DNA of 64,000 nucleotides, taken from contig CP091737.1 of assembly GCA_022010055.1 (NCBI GenBank), forward strand, positions 62,001 to 126,000, in the 5' to 3' direction. The position numbers and the translations under genes were made by a program. Shown piece by piece: positions 39,881 through 49,284 of the stretch (position 1 is its first letter; each line of letters opens with the position of its first letter). Origin of the DNA: Treponema sp. Lineage in GTDB: Bacteria; Spirochaetota; Spirochaetia; Treponematales; Treponemataceae. The notes beneath the pieces were generated by a model, which was not told the origin of the DNA, did no database searches, and worked only from the letters and a program-made list of their open reading frames with translations.

Positions 39881-40202
39881 CAGGGCAAACGCATTATAAA
39901 TAATTTAAGTAAACTTTGCGCGAAGGAACGGTTTCGTGGTCAAAAACACTCTGATTGTTGAGACCGCGTGAGCGGTCACTTCTATAGTTACTTTGCAACA
40001 ATCAGCGTGCAGGGGATGTCCAATAAGTATCTTTTTTGTCATTTATAGGCTTGACCCGAAATTCTAAATGCATATATTACAATCATTTAGAATTTGTTCA
40101 ACAATGACATTCAGAACTTATTGGACATCTTCGATTTTGAACCACGAAACCGTGACTGGGAGCAAGTTTCTTGCTGAATACATTTATAATGCGTTTGCCC
40201 TG
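39881..40202 (+). mobile_element. 322-bp foldback element (MITE-like) with 10-bp target duplication
   Basis: Perfect 21-bp terminal inverted repeats (39881-39901 starting CAGGGCAAACGCATTATAAA, and 40182-40202). The element is flanked directly by AAATACTGGA on both sides (39871-39880 and 40203-40212). Further nested inverted pairs: 39929-39945 with 40134-40151, 40015-40028 with 40117-40130, TGATTGTTG/CAACAATCA, GACCGC/GCGGTC (39962-39977) and a 12-bp AAATTCTAAATG stem. It encodes no transposase, so movement would need one in trans. It lies in the ribD-hutH gap. Confidence 0.85.
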
Positions 40203-40212
40203 AAATACTGGA

Positions 40213-40431
40213 GAATCACAGTTTTCTTTTTATGGTTTTTGCAATACAATTGTTTATTCACAATGGGTGCGCCCGGGATTGTAGTGGCCCGCCGTGGCGG
40301 GTTGCGAGCGCAGCGAGCAATGAGCGGTCAGCGGAACCACGAAAAGCCCGTTTGCGGATTTAATTTGGCGCCCAAAAAAGAAGACATCTGTGGCTCGCCG
40401 CTAACGCGGAATTTTTTTATGGGAGGATTAA
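40213..40431 (+). promoter_or_regulatory. hutH leader with short GC hairpins and shared motif
   Basis: A CCCGCC-GTG-GCGGG hairpin (about 40291-40304) and GCGAGCGCAGCGAGC lie in the middle. GTGGCTCGCCG-CTAACGCGG (40390-40408), then a T-rich run and GGGAGG, precede the start. The same motif, with a hairpin inserted, stands before luxS. Confidence 0.4.
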
Positions 40432-42009
40432 ATGTCGGTTACAGTAAATGGTGAAGGTTTGACGATTGAAAAAGTTTGTGCGGTTGCCTATGAAAATGAA
40501 GAGGTGAATTTGCCTGAGGACAGGGAATTTTGGAGCAGGCTGGAAAAATCGCGGAAATTTTTAATGGATTACATAAATACTGGCGTTCCGACTTACGGTG
40601 TTACAACGGATTTTGGGGATTCTTGCCACAATCAGATTAGCGTTGACAAGGCCGGCGAGCTTCAGCGGATTATATGCACTTATCATGGAATTGGGCTTGG
40701 TCCGAAATTTGACCGGGAAACTGGGCGCGCGGTTGTTCTTGCAAGGTTGAATGGAAATGTGAAGGGCGGTCATTCTGCGATTCGTCCGGAGCTTGCAAAA
40801 ATGATGGTTACGCTTTTGAACAGGGATATTATTCCGGTGATTCCGCAGCTTGGTTCGGTTGGCGCTTCCGGCGATTTGACTCCGCTTTCGTATCTTGCGG
40901 CGGTTATTATGGGGCAGAGGAATGTCTATTACAAGGGAAAGGTTGTTCCTGCGATGGAGGCGTTTAAGGCTGAAGGAATAGAGCCGCTTCCTATTGAGGC
41001 GAAGGAAGGGCTTGCGATTATGAACGGAACTTCCGTTATGACGGCGGTTGCTTCCCTTGCTGTAAAAAAGGCTGAGCGGCTTGCGAAAATCTCTGATTTT
41101 TTGACTGCGGTTACAAGCGAGATTACCCGCGGAAAAGATACTCCGTTTGTTGCGAAAGTAAGCGAGATTAAGAACCACAGGGGACAGAGCGAGTCTGCGG
41201 CTTATGTCTACAATATTATAAAAGATTCAAGGCGCGTTTTTAAGTACGAGGATTTTTTGCAGAGCCAGATTTCCAAAATGGACGGAAAGAAATTTGTTGT
41301 GCAGCAGAACAAGATTCAGGACAGATATTCAATCCGCTGCGCGCCGCAGATTACCGGCGTTTACCGCGATACTTTGCGCGTTGCCCGCGAATGGATTACG
41401 GAGGAGCTGAACAGCGCGAACGATAATCCGCTTGTTGATATTGAGGCGGAGCGGATTTACAACACCGGAAATTTTTACGGCGGGCACATTTGCGCTTCCT
41501 GCGATTATATGCGCACGGCTCTGGCGAACATTGCGGATTTGTCTGACAAGCAGGCGGAAGTTATTATTGACGGAAAATTCAACGGTCTTACGGAAAATCT
41601 GATTCCGTTTACGCCGGCGGACAGTCCGCGTGCCGGTCTGCGGCTTGGTTTTAAGGCGGCGCAGATTACGATTTCTGCAATCCGCGGTGAAGTTCAGACT
41701 TACTGTTTTCCGGTGAGCATAACTTCCGCGCCGACGGAAGCGTTGAATCAGGATAAAGTTTCGATGGGTACGATTTCCGCGCGAAAGCTGAACGAGCAGA
41801 TTGAGCTGGTTTTCCTTCAGTTTGCGACTCATCTGCTTGCGGCCATGCAGGCGGTTGACCTTGCCGGGCTGGAAGATTTTGCTCCGTTTACAAAACAGGT
41901 TCATTCCGAGGTCCGTAAGATTAGCGCGTTTGTTGAGGACGACCGTGTTCTTGACAAGGAAGCCGAAGCGGTTTGTGAATGGCTTAAGAAAACTGAGCTG
42001 TTCGGCTGA
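40432..42009 (+). CDS. hutH: histidine ammonia-lyase
   Basis: 525 residues. Converts histidine to urocanate and ammonia, the first step of histidine use. The Ala-Ser-Gly triad that forms the MIO cofactor is present in GSVGASGDLTPLSYLA (around residue 145), with upstream YGVTTDFGD and downstream QDRYSIRCAPQITG and SANDNPLVD motifs. The rest of the hut pathway is not next to it. GGGAGG at 40420-40426 fixes the ATG. A tyrosine/phenylalanine lyase of the same family cannot be excluded from motifs alone. Confidence 0.92.
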   Translation: MSVTVNGEGLTIEKVCAVAYENEEVNLPEDREFWSRLEKSRKFLMDYINTGVPTYGVTTDFGDSCHNQISVDKAGELQRIICTYHGIGLGPKFDRETGRAVVLARLNGNVKGGHSAIRPELAKMMVTLLNRDIIPVIPQLGSVGASGDLTPLSYLAAVIMGQRNVYYKGKVVPAMEAFKAEGIEPLPIEAKEGLAIMNGTSVMTAVASLAVKKAERLAKISDFLTAVTSEITRGKDTPFVAKVSEIKNHRGQSESAAYVYNIIKDSRRVFKYEDFLQSQISKMDGKKFVVQQNKIQDRYSIRCAPQITGVYRDTLRVAREWITEELNSANDNPLVDIEAERIYNTGNFYGGHICASCDYMRTALANIADLSDKQAEVIIDGKFNGLTENLIPFTPADSPRAGLRLGFKAAQITISAIRGEVQTYCFPVSITSAPTEALNQDKVSMGTISARKLNEQIELVFLQFATHLLAAMQAVDLAGLEDFAPFTKQVHSEVRKISAFVEDDRVLDKEAEAVCEWLKKTELFG

Positions 42010-42039
42010 TTTTGCCGGATTTTTGGTGATGTGTTTTTT

Positions 42040-42789
42040 ATGACGGAAGAAATTAAGCAGAGGCTGAAGGAGCTTGCCGGAAAATACGAGAATTCCGCTT
42101 TTTTGCAGTCTGATCCGAGCCAGTTCTTGCGCTGGTACAAAAATCAGGCTGATGTTGAGATTGCGTCTTTTGTGGCGGCGATGCTTTCTTTTGGAAACAG
42201 AAAACAGTTTATTCCAAAAATCCGTTTTATTTTTGAAACGGCGGACAAGGCCGGCGGAATTTTCTTGTGGATAAAAAGCGGCGCGTTTGAAAAAGATTTT
42301 TGTTCATTTTTGGGTGACGATGATGAAAAATTCTACCGCTTTTATTCTTATGATGAAATGAAAAATCTGTTCCGCGCTTTTAAAATTCTTCTGGAAAAAT
42401 ATGGAACTTTCGGTGAGTATATAAAAATTTTTGATTCGGGAAAAAATCCTGCCGGGGCGATTTCTGCGGCTTTTGAAAACTGTAAAATTGTTCCGAAGGG
42501 AAAAAATTCCGCGAACAAGCGCGTGAATATGTTCCTGCGCTGGATGGTCAGGCAGGATTCTCCTGTGGACTTGGGGTTGTGGAGCTGGATTTCGCCGGCA
42601 GACTTGATAATTCCGCTGGACACGCACGTTATTCAGGAAGCCGTGAAGCTTGGACTTATTCCTGAAAATTCGCCGGCTTCCATGAGGACTGCTCAAAAAA
42701 TAAACGCCGCTTTAAAAGAAGTCTGGCCTTGCGACCCTTGCAAAGGCGATTTTGCTCTTTTTGGGCTTGGCGTTGATGAAGATAAATAG
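42040..42789 (+). CDS. TIGR02757/DUF2400 family protein
   Basis: About 249 residues. The family, common in Bacteroidetes and spirochaetes, is recognised by YENSAFLQSDPSQFLRWY, EIASFVAAMLSFGNRKQF, NMFLRWMVRQDSPVDLGLW, PLDTHV and a final DFALFGLGV. Function is unknown; an HhH-DNA-glycosylase-like fold is suggested by the helical layout, as inference. The stop codon TAG (42787-42789) is formed by the first bases of palindromic repeat copy 5. hutH ends 30 bases upstream. Confidence 0.85.
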   Translation: MTEEIKQRLKELAGKYENSAFLQSDPSQFLRWYKNQADVEIASFVAAMLSFGNRKQFIPKIRFIFETADKAGGIFLWIKSGAFEKDFCSFLGDDDEKFYRFYSYDEMKNLFRAFKILLEKYGTFGEYIKIFDSGKNPAGAISAAFENCKIVPKGKNSANKRVNMFLRWMVRQDSPVDLGLWSWISPADLIIPLDTHVIQEAVKLGLIPENSPASMRTAQKINAALKEVWPCDPCKGDFALFGLGVDEDK

Positions 42790-42976
42790 CCTGAATGTCG
42801 AGTTTTTTGTAAAAAGAATAAAAGCGCAGGCAGATTTGCAATTTGTGAAGATTTTTGGCGATTGAATTAATAAAAGTGCGGAGCACCCGAATTCGAGCCA
42901 AATCCATCTGAGCAAGTTGGAAATCTGCCGAGAGCGTTCTTTCATAATTTGAAAAAAAAACTCGAAATTAAGGTTA
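42787..42976 (+). repeat. palindromic TA-flanked repeat, copy 5 (internal deletion)
   Basis: Full ends (TAGCCTGAATGTCGAG and CTCGAAATTAAGGTTA), but about 14 bases right of the centre are missing (CCGAATTCGAGCCAAATCC). Its first TAG is the stop codon of the upstream gene. Confidence 0.9.
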
Positions 42977-42999
42977 AATAAGAAAATATGGGGTAATTT

Positions 43000-43818
43000 A
43001 TGATAACATGGTTGATTCTTGCGGTTTTGTTAAATGCTTATTTTGTCGCGATGCGGATTTGCTCCCCGGAAACAATGGCCGGTTCGTTCTTTGGTTTTTC
43101 TTCCGTATGGTTCTGGCTTTCGGTTGTCTGCCTGCTGATTTTTTTTATAGGAAAAAGATTTTCGTGGAAAGAAATTTTAAAAAGAATTCCGCGTTCTGTA
43201 AAAACCGCTTTTTTTTCAGTCTGCGGGGCGGGAATTTTGATTGCCGGAATAAATTTGTATTTTATATGCAGCCCGAAGCTGGCGGATGGAACTGAAAATC
43301 CGGAGTATGTGATTCTTCTTGGCGGTGGAATTACGAAAAATGCCGAGCTGACTGACAGCGTGAAACAGCGTGTTAAAGTTGCCGCGGAATATCTAAAGAT
43401 TCATCCGGAGGCTGTCTGTGTTGTTTCCGGCGGAAAAGGCGTTTTTGCTCCATGCCCGGAAAGTGATGTGCTGAAGCCTGCGCTGGAATCGTTCGGGATT
43501 GAAGGAAACCGGGTTCTTGCTGAAAACCAGGCGAAGGACACGATTCAGAATTTTCAGTACAGCGTAAAAATTCTTTCTGAATTCACCGGGCGTTCTGCTG
43601 AGGAAATTCTTTCCGCGCCGGTAACCGTTGTTACAAATGATTTCCACATTGCGCGCGCGGAGCGGCTTGCGCGGCGGATGGGTTTTTCTAATATCTGCGG
43701 AATTTCAGCAAAAACTCCAGCGCTTTTTGTGCTGAACGCTTATTCCAGGGAAATACTTTGTTACATAAAATTGAACCTGCGCATTCTGTTTACAGGAAAA
43801 CCTTCGCGGATTTTGTAA
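43000..43818 (+). CDS. DUF218 (YdcF/ElyC/SanA-like) membrane protein
   Basis: 272 residues. Three N-terminal membrane helices (about 3-25, 30-50, 68-88) anchor a DUF218 domain (about 100-255) with the typical YVILLGGGITKNAELTDSVKQRV, VCVVSGGKG, ESDVLKPALES, NTIQNF-type and VTNDFHIARAERLARRMG segments. The family is tied to envelope carbohydrate metabolism in enterobacteria, but the reaction here is unknown. Palindromic repeat copy 5 ends 23 bases upstream. The 171-base gap downstream contains a GCGATTTT/AAAATCGC hairpin near 43900. Confidence 0.85.
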   Translation: MITWLILAVLLNAYFVAMRICSPETMAGSFFGFSSVWFWLSVVCLLIFFIGKRFSWKEILKRIPRSVKTAFFSVCGAGILIAGINLYFICSPKLADGTENPEYVILLGGGITKNAELTDSVKQRVKVAAEYLKIHPEAVCVVSGGKGVFAPCPESDVLKPALESFGIEGNRVLAENQAKDTIQNFQYSVKILSEFTGRSAEEILSAPVTVVTNDFHIARAERLARRMGFSNICGISAKTPALFVLNAYSREILCYIKLNLRILFTGKPSRIL

Positions 43819-43989
43819 TGGTCAAAATTTTGAATCCATAAGCTGAATGGGCGGAAAGAAAAAAAACGGCAGCAGGGCTATTCCGGGCAATCGCAGGCGA
43901 TTTTGAAAAAAAATCGCGCGGCAAAATTGGCGCGGTAAAGAAAAATAATCTTTTATAAATAAAAAAAATTCTATAAAATTAAAAAAAGT

Positions 43990-45048
43990 ATGGAAAGTCC
44001 TTTTTTTGGAGAGCTGCTGATTCTCTTTTTAATCTTTTTGAATTGCTCGCGAATTTTCATTTTAAAGTTCGGAAAGGTTGATTCCCTTACGGTTCTTGCG
44101 CCGCTCAGCCTTGTTCTTGCTTTTTTGCATATTATTGCCTGGAACGCAGATGTCTTTTCGCTTTCGATTCTTGTGATTTCTCTGTTTTGTGTCCTTATAA
44201 ATTTCCGTGCTTTCCTGCGTTTTATAGGCGGACTTTACGTTGATCATTACAGTATTGGTTTTAGGCTCGGCTCAATATTTATAATTCTTCTGTGCATTTT
44301 TGAGGCGGCGGTTCTTGTAAAATTTCGTCCTGTTTTTCTGAATAAAAAAGAATTCGGAGCGGGCGTGATGGAAGAAAGGGTGCGTCTTTCCGGCGATTTT
44401 TCCGGCGGCTTTGAAAGAGCGGAAAATTTTGAGCCTGCTTCCGCGGAAGTCAGGATTTTTTCGCCTGCGGAAAATGAAGATGCAAATCTGCGTTCTGTGA
44501 TTTTGATTCCGGATAAAAGGGCTGATTCCGTTGAATACATTCCATACATGAAATTTCTTGCGGCGAAAGGATTTAAAGTTTATTCCGGCGATTTTTTTGC
44601 TCGCGACGGAAAGTGGTTCAACAGTTTTGCGGATTTTAGAATTTTCAGAAAGATTTTTATGCGGATAAATTATTTTCAGAATCCTGTGAAATTTGAAATG
44701 CAGAAAGAATTTTATTCTTTTAATTGTGAGCGCGAAGTAAAGGCGATGCTGGATTTTGTTTTAAAGGAACAAAAATCTGCCGCTGAGCCGGTTTTTTTAG
44801 CAGGCGACTGGATGAGCGATATTTGCTTTGATGATTTTGCCAGTGAAAAATTGCCGGGCGTGAGCGGATTTTTTAAGCTTTCTGGTTTGCCGGAATATTA
44901 TTCAAAAGGATTTGGCTTTGTTCAGCAGACTTCTCCGTTTACGGCGTTTTTTCTTAATCTGGAGCGCGAGCCGGATCTTGAAAATCTGAAAATAATTGTG
45001 GAAAAAACTGTAGAAGCGATTCCCGGAGGAACTGATGACACTGAATGA
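43990..45048 (+). CDS. unknown membrane protein with soluble C-terminal domain
   Basis: 352 residues, no family recognised with confidence. Four hydrophobic segments in the first ~115 residues (LLILFLIFLNCSRIFIL; LTVLAPLSLVLAFLHIIAW; FSLSILVISLFCVLINF; FRLGSIFIILLCIFEAAVLV) are followed by about 230 soluble residues. In these, SVILIPDKRADSVEYIPYMKFLAAKGFKV and PVFLAGDWMSDI look like alpha/beta-hydrolase strands, but the nucleophile elbow is not convincing (GDWMS). It overlaps the Nif3-like gene by 14 bases. Confidence 0.6.
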   Translation: MESPFFGELLILFLIFLNCSRIFILKFGKVDSLTVLAPLSLVLAFLHIIAWNADVFSLSILVISLFCVLINFRAFLRFIGGLYVDHYSIGFRLGSIFIILLCIFEAAVLVKFRPVFLNKKEFGAGVMEERVRLSGDFSGGFERAENFEPASAEVRIFSPAENEDANLRSVILIPDKRADSVEYIPYMKFLAAKGFKVYSGDFFARDGKWFNSFADFRIFRKIFMRINYFQNPVKFEMQKEFYSFNCEREVKAMLDFVLKEQKSAAEPVFLAGDWMSDICFDDFASEKLPGVSGFFKLSGLPEYYSKGFGFVQQTSPFTAFFLNLEREPDLENLKIIVEKTVEAIPGGTDDTE

Positions 45049-45793
45049 GCTTGACGCATATTTCAGAAGTTTTTTGAAGATTGACGACTTTCCGGCTGAT
45101 GTCTCAAAAAACGGAATTCAAATTCAGAACAGCGAGCCTTGCAAAAAAGAAATAAAAAAAGTTGCTTTTGCGGTGGATGCCTGCCAGGAAACTGCCCTTA
45201 AAGCCGCGGAAACCGGGGCGGATGTCCTTTTTGTCCACCACGGACTTTTCTGGCCGGAAACAGGAGTTCTTGAGGGCGCTGCATACAAAAAGTTTGCGCC
45301 GTTCTTAAAGAATGATGTTGCGCTGTATGCCTGTCATATTCCGCTTGATGCGAACAATCCTTATGGAAATAACTATGGTCTGGCTGCCCGGATTGGACTA
45401 AAAAACTTGCGGTCGTTTGGTGAATGGCGCGGAATGTTGTGCGGAGTAAAGGGCGAGCTTGAAAAACCACTTTCTGCGGAGGAGCTTGCTCGGCGGGTTC
45501 ATGACAAGGATGAAAAACCGCTGTGTGTTCTTCCGTTTGGAAAAAAGGAAATAAAAACCGTTGGAATTGTCTCAGGCGGTGGCGGCGGACAGCACGACGT
45601 TGAGCAGGCGGTTCTCGCGGATTTGGATGCGTATATTACCGGCGAGGCAGAGCACAGTTCTTTCCATTTTATAAAAGAATCTGGAATTAATTTTATTGCG
45701 ATGGGACATTACTTAAGCGAAACTGTTGGAGTAAAAAAATATTGCTAAAAAAATTTAAAAGAAGAAACAGGAATTGAAACTGAATTTTTTTAG
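45035..45793 (+). CDS. Nif3-like dinuclear metal-centre protein, frame break near C-terminus
   Basis: A Nif3/YqfO-family protein of unknown enzymatic role, a metal-binding ring-forming homologue of GTP cyclohydrolase type 2. Motifs: NGIQIQNSEP, AVDACQETALKAAETGADVLFVHHGLFW (metal ligands His-His), YACHIPLDAN, GGGGGQHDVEQAV and GEAEHSSFH. As written it stops at 45748 after VGVKKYC. Adding one A in the preceding A run and removing one from the next restores VGVKKILLKKFKEETGIETEFF with the stop at 45793, the length and tail expected of the family. Confidence 0.88.
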
Positions 45794-45868
45794 ATTTTTC
45801 CGACAGGATTATAAATTTATTCAGTTTTTTTCCTTTAAAATAAAAAAAAAAAAGGTATATTTTTATTT

Positions 45869-46417
45869 ATGAATATTGAAAAAAAGAAATTGCTTCCATT
45901 TATATTGACTTTTGCGATAATACTTGCAGACCAGATTACAAAATTTTTAGTTGAATTTTACATTCCTCTTGATTATGCGAACGGCCGGCTTGGAATCGGA
46001 CCTGCGTTTCTGGGGGACTTCATTAGGATTATTCGGGTTTACAATACCGGCGTTGCTTTTAGCCTTGGAGATTCATGGCCGCTGGCAGTGCGCCGTTTGA
46101 GTTTTGGCCTGGTTCCGCTTGCGGTGATGGTTCTGGTTGTCGTTGTTTATTTCAGGAACAAGGATTTTTCAATGCTTCAGCGCTGGGCGATTTGTGGAAT
46201 TCTTGGCGGCGGTTTTGGAAATCTTATAGACAGATTTTTCAGGGCGCGCGGCGTGGTTGATTTTATTGATGTTAAATTTTACGGACTTTTTGGAATGGAA
46301 CGCTGGCCGACTTTTAATGTTGCGGATTCTGCGGTTGTTGTCTGCGGAATCTTGCTTGTCGTTTCGTTTTTGATTCAGATTGCAAAAGAATCAAGCCAGT
46401 CAAAAAGAACAAAGTAA
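45869..46417 (+). CDS. lspA: lipoprotein signal peptidase LspA
   Basis: 182 residues. An inner-membrane aspartyl protease that removes signal peptides from lipidated prolipoproteins. Four membrane helices, VYNTGVAFSLG (about 55-65), the first catalytic Asp in GNLIDRFFRARGVVDFIDV and the second in FNVADSAVVVCG. It acts after Lgt, whose gene is also in this window but not linked. Confidence 0.96.
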   Translation: MNIEKKKLLPFILTFAIILADQITKFLVEFYIPLDYANGRLGIGPAFLGDFIRIIRVYNTGVAFSLGDSWPLAVRRLSFGLVPLAVMVLVVVVYFRNKDFSMLQRWAICGILGGGFGNLIDRFFRARGVVDFIDVKFYGLFGMERWPTFNVADSAVVVCGILLVVSFLIQIAKESSQSKRTK

Positions 46418-46444
46418 AAACAAAAAATAAAGACGGGAAAAAAG

Positions 46445-47161
46445 ATGGGAAAAATTGGAATAATCGGCGCGATGGATGTTGAAATAAACATTTTTTGCGA
46501 GGAAATGAAAAAAAACGGAAGCCTTAAAAAAACTGAAAGCGGAAACCTTGTGTTCAACGAGGGAACTCTCTGCGGAAAGGACGTTGTTGTTGTAAAAAGC
46601 GGAATTGGAAAGGTGAATGCGGCTCTTTGCGCGCAACGCCTGATTATTCAGTTTGACGTAAAAAAAATAATCAACACGGGAATTGCCGGTGCTATTCAGG
46701 AAGGACTGCACATCCACGATATGGTTGTTTCAACAGATGCGGTTTATCATGATATGGATGTAACTGCCTTTGGTTATGAGCCTACTGAAATCCCGCAGAT
46801 GCATGCTTCTGCGTTCGATGCTGACGAAAAAATGATTCAGGCGGCGGAAAAGGCTTTTGCGGCGTCGGAAAGCGCAAAAAAATACAAGCTGGTTCTGGGC
46901 AGGATTGCGAGCGGCGACCAGTTTGTCTCGTATTCGGAGCAGAAAGAGCATATTAAAGAAATCTGTTCTCCGTCCTGCGTGGAGATGGAAGGAGCGGCGA
47001 TTGCCCATGCGTGTTTTTTGAACCAGATTCCGTTTGTTATTTTGCGCTGCATTTCTGACAATGCCGATGACAGCTATGAGGTTACCTATAGCTTTAATGA
47101 GAAAATTGCTTCAGAAGAATGTGCGGCAGTTGTTTTAAAAATGCTTGAATTCTTGGACTGA
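46445..47161 (+). CDS. mtnN: 5'-methylthioadenosine/S-adenosylhomocysteine nucleosidase
   Basis: 238 residues. Hydrolyses MTA and SAH; the SAH product S-ribosylhomocysteine is the substrate of LuxS, encoded next. Motifs: IGIIGAMDVEINI, IINTGIAGAI, VSTDAVYHDMDVTAFGY, GRIASGDQFV and the active-site VEMEGAAIAHACF with Glu, then LRCISDNAD. Spacing places it in a unit with lspA and probably luxS, so the activated-methyl cycle genes cluster here. Confidence 0.95.
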   Translation: MGKIGIIGAMDVEINIFCEEMKKNGSLKKTESGNLVFNEGTLCGKDVVVVKSGIGKVNAALCAQRLIIQFDVKKIINTGIAGAIQEGLHIHDMVVSTDAVYHDMDVTAFGYEPTEIPQMHASAFDADEKMIQAAEKAFAASESAKKYKLVLGRIASGDQFVSYSEQKEHIKEICSPSCVEMEGAAIAHACFLNQIPFVILRCISDNADDSYEVTYSFNEKIASEECAAVVLKMLEFLD

Positions 47162-47186
47162 AGATAAAAAGGGAGGCTTGCCATCC

Positions 47187-47257
47187 GTGGCTCGCCGCAA
47201 GTTTTGTAAAAACTTGGCAGTTTTACGTACTAACGCGGAATTTTTATGGGAGGAAAT
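47187..47257 (+). promoter_or_regulatory. luxS leader motif shared with hutH
   Basis: GTGGCTCGCCGC, a hairpin (AAGTTTT/AAAACTT), then CTAACGCGG, a T run and GGGAGG before luxS. CCGC and GCGG can pair around the inner hairpin. The hutH leader has the same outer parts without the inserted hairpin. Confidence 0.4.
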
Positions 47258-47752
47258 ATGCCGGAACATTCAGAGGGAAACTACAAGGTTGACAGTTTTA
47301 ATCTTGACCACACAAAAGTTGTTGCTCCATACGTAAGGCTTGCGGCAAAAAAAACTGGAGAAAAAGGCGATGTTGTTACAAAATTTGACATAAGGTTTTG
47401 TCAGCCTAACAAGGAGTTTATGTCTACAGGCGCGCTTCATTCTCTTGAGCATATTATTGCGGAATACATCCGCGATGAAGTTGAAGGCGTCATAGACTTC
47501 AGTCCTATGGGATGCCGCACAGGCTTTTATTTTACTGTTTTTGGCGACAGGGACGAAAAATACATTGCGGAACGGATGCTGGGCATTCTTAGAAAAGTCG
47601 CTGTATGGGACAAGCCTGTTCCTGCCGCAACGGAAAAAGAATGCGGAAACTATAAAGACCAGGATTTGGAAGGCGCAAAAGCCTGGGCGAAAAAATGGGT
47701 TGAGGGAATTGAGCTGAAAGGCTGGGATTGCTACGGAAATAAAAAAAATTAA
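47258..47752 (+). CDS. luxS: S-ribosylhomocysteine lyase LuxS
   Basis: 164 residues. Splits S-ribosylhomocysteine into homocysteine and the AI-2 precursor DPD. The metal motif HSLEH is at residues 61-65, with catalytic and metal Cys in MGCRTGF (C86) and ECGNY (C129). I start at 47258; an ATG at 47246 would have the Shine-Dalgarno (GGGAGG) inside the coding frame. It follows mtnN, which produces its substrate. Confidence 0.97.
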   Translation: MPEHSEGNYKVDSFNLDHTKVVAPYVRLAAKKTGEKGDVVTKFDIRFCQPNKEFMSTGALHSLEHIIAEYIRDEVEGVIDFSPMGCRTGFYFTVFGDRDEKYIAERMLGILRKVAVWDKPVPAATEKECGNYKDQDLEGAKAWAKKWVEGIELKGWDCYGNKKN

Positions 47753-47776
47753 AAAATAAATTTGGAGGTCTGACAG

Positions 47777-49284
47777 TTGAATATTCTTGAAAAATTCAAA
47801 GAAACTGTAACTTCGGTATTACCTGTAATGCTGATAGTTTTTATTCTTGGTTTGACTGTCGCCCCCATAGGCGCGCCGCTCTTGCTAAGATTCTTAGTTG
47901 GCGGTGTACTGCTTATTTTGGGGCTTACAATCTTTTTGCTTGGCGTTGATATTGGAATCCGCCCTCTTGGTGAACAGACCGGAGCGGCGCTGGTTTCAAA
48001 GAGGAACCTGTTCATCTTGCTGAGCATTTCTTTGTAATCGGTTTTTTGGTTACGGTTGCAGAGCCTGACATTCAGGTTTTTGGAGATCAGATTCACAGCG
48101 TTTTTTCCGCGGTGAATAAAACCTGTCTGGTTTACATTATCGCGGCGGGCGTAGGGCTTTTAATTACCATAGGGCTTTTAAGGTCGATTTTGAACTGGCC
48201 GCTTAAGATTACGCTCCTGTTTCTGTATGTGGGAGTTTTTATTCTTTCATATTTTACTCCTGAAAGTTTCAGAGGAATCGCGTTTGATTCCGGCGGCGCT
48301 ACAACAGGCCCGATGACAGTTCCGTTTATTCTTGCGATAGGAATAGGCGTTTCTTCTGTCCGTTCAACCGGCGCAGATAAAGACAGCGAAAGCTTCGGGC
48401 TTACCGGAATAACTTCTATAGGTCCGATTATGGCGGTTCTTGCCTACGGAATGTTTCTTTCTGTTTCAGGAGCGCTTGATTCAGGCAATGAAGTCATGGC
48501 GGAATCCGAAACAGTTGCCGGACTTGGAATCTTTGTTCATCTGATTCCGCACATTGCAAAGGAAGCCGCGCTTTCAATTCTTCCGCTCTTTATTCTTTTT
48601 GTTTTCTTTCAGATTTTTCTTCTTCATTTGCCTCCAAGAAAAGTTGCAAAGGTTATTGTCGGTCTTGTGTACAGTTTTATAGGTCTTGCGGTATTTTTGA
48701 TTGGCGTGAACGGCGGATTTATGGACGCCGGAAAGCAGCTGGGTACTGTTCTTGGCGGAAAGGCGGCGGAGCTTGGCGGATTATGGAATGTACTTCTTAT
48801 TGCAACTGGAGCTTTTCTGGGTGCGGTTGTTGTATGTGCTGAGCCTGCTGTATGGGTTCTTACTGAACAGGTGGAAAATCTTTCCGGCGGCACAATAAAA
48901 CGAAAGTTTATGCTTACGTTCCTTGCGGCCGGCTCGGCGGTTGCCATTGGACTTGCGATGTGGCGCGCGCTTCAGGGATTCAGCATTATGAGGATAATTG
49001 TTCCGGGATACGCGATTGCTCTGCTTCTTATGATTTTATGTCCTAAGCTTTTTACGGCAATCGCGTTTGACTCTGGCGGAGTGGCTTCCGGTCCGATAAC
49101 CTCGACTTTTGTTCTTTCTTTTACAATCGGCGCTTCCCATGCGGCGGGCGGCTCTGCCGATGCGTTCGGTGTGATTGCGCTGGTGGCAATGACGCCGCTG
49201 ATTGCAATTCAGATTTTGGGAATTCTGTTTGCGGCAAAGCAGAATAAGAATAAAATCATAACGAAAGAAACGGAGGAAAACTGA
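47777..49284 (+). CDS. DUF1538 membrane protein, one frame break
   Basis: About 500 residues, multi-pass, in two homologous halves. It starts at TTG 47777 behind GGAGG. Each half has LPVMLIVFILGLTVAPIG- or EAALSILPLFILFVFF-type helices and a conserved IAFDSGGATTGPMTVPF / IAFDSGGVASGPITSTF motif. The frame breaks at about 48032, where TCTTTG lacks one T; repaired, it reads ILLSISFVIGFLVTVAEPDIQV. DUF1538 proteins are regarded as transporters of unknown substrate. The following gene encodes P-II-like domains, the usual partner. Confidence 0.85.

Noticed and set aside
40068..40454. 128-residue ORF across the ribD-hutH gap
   Set aside because: It reads through the foldback element and the hutH leader; no ribosome site and no protein family resemblance.
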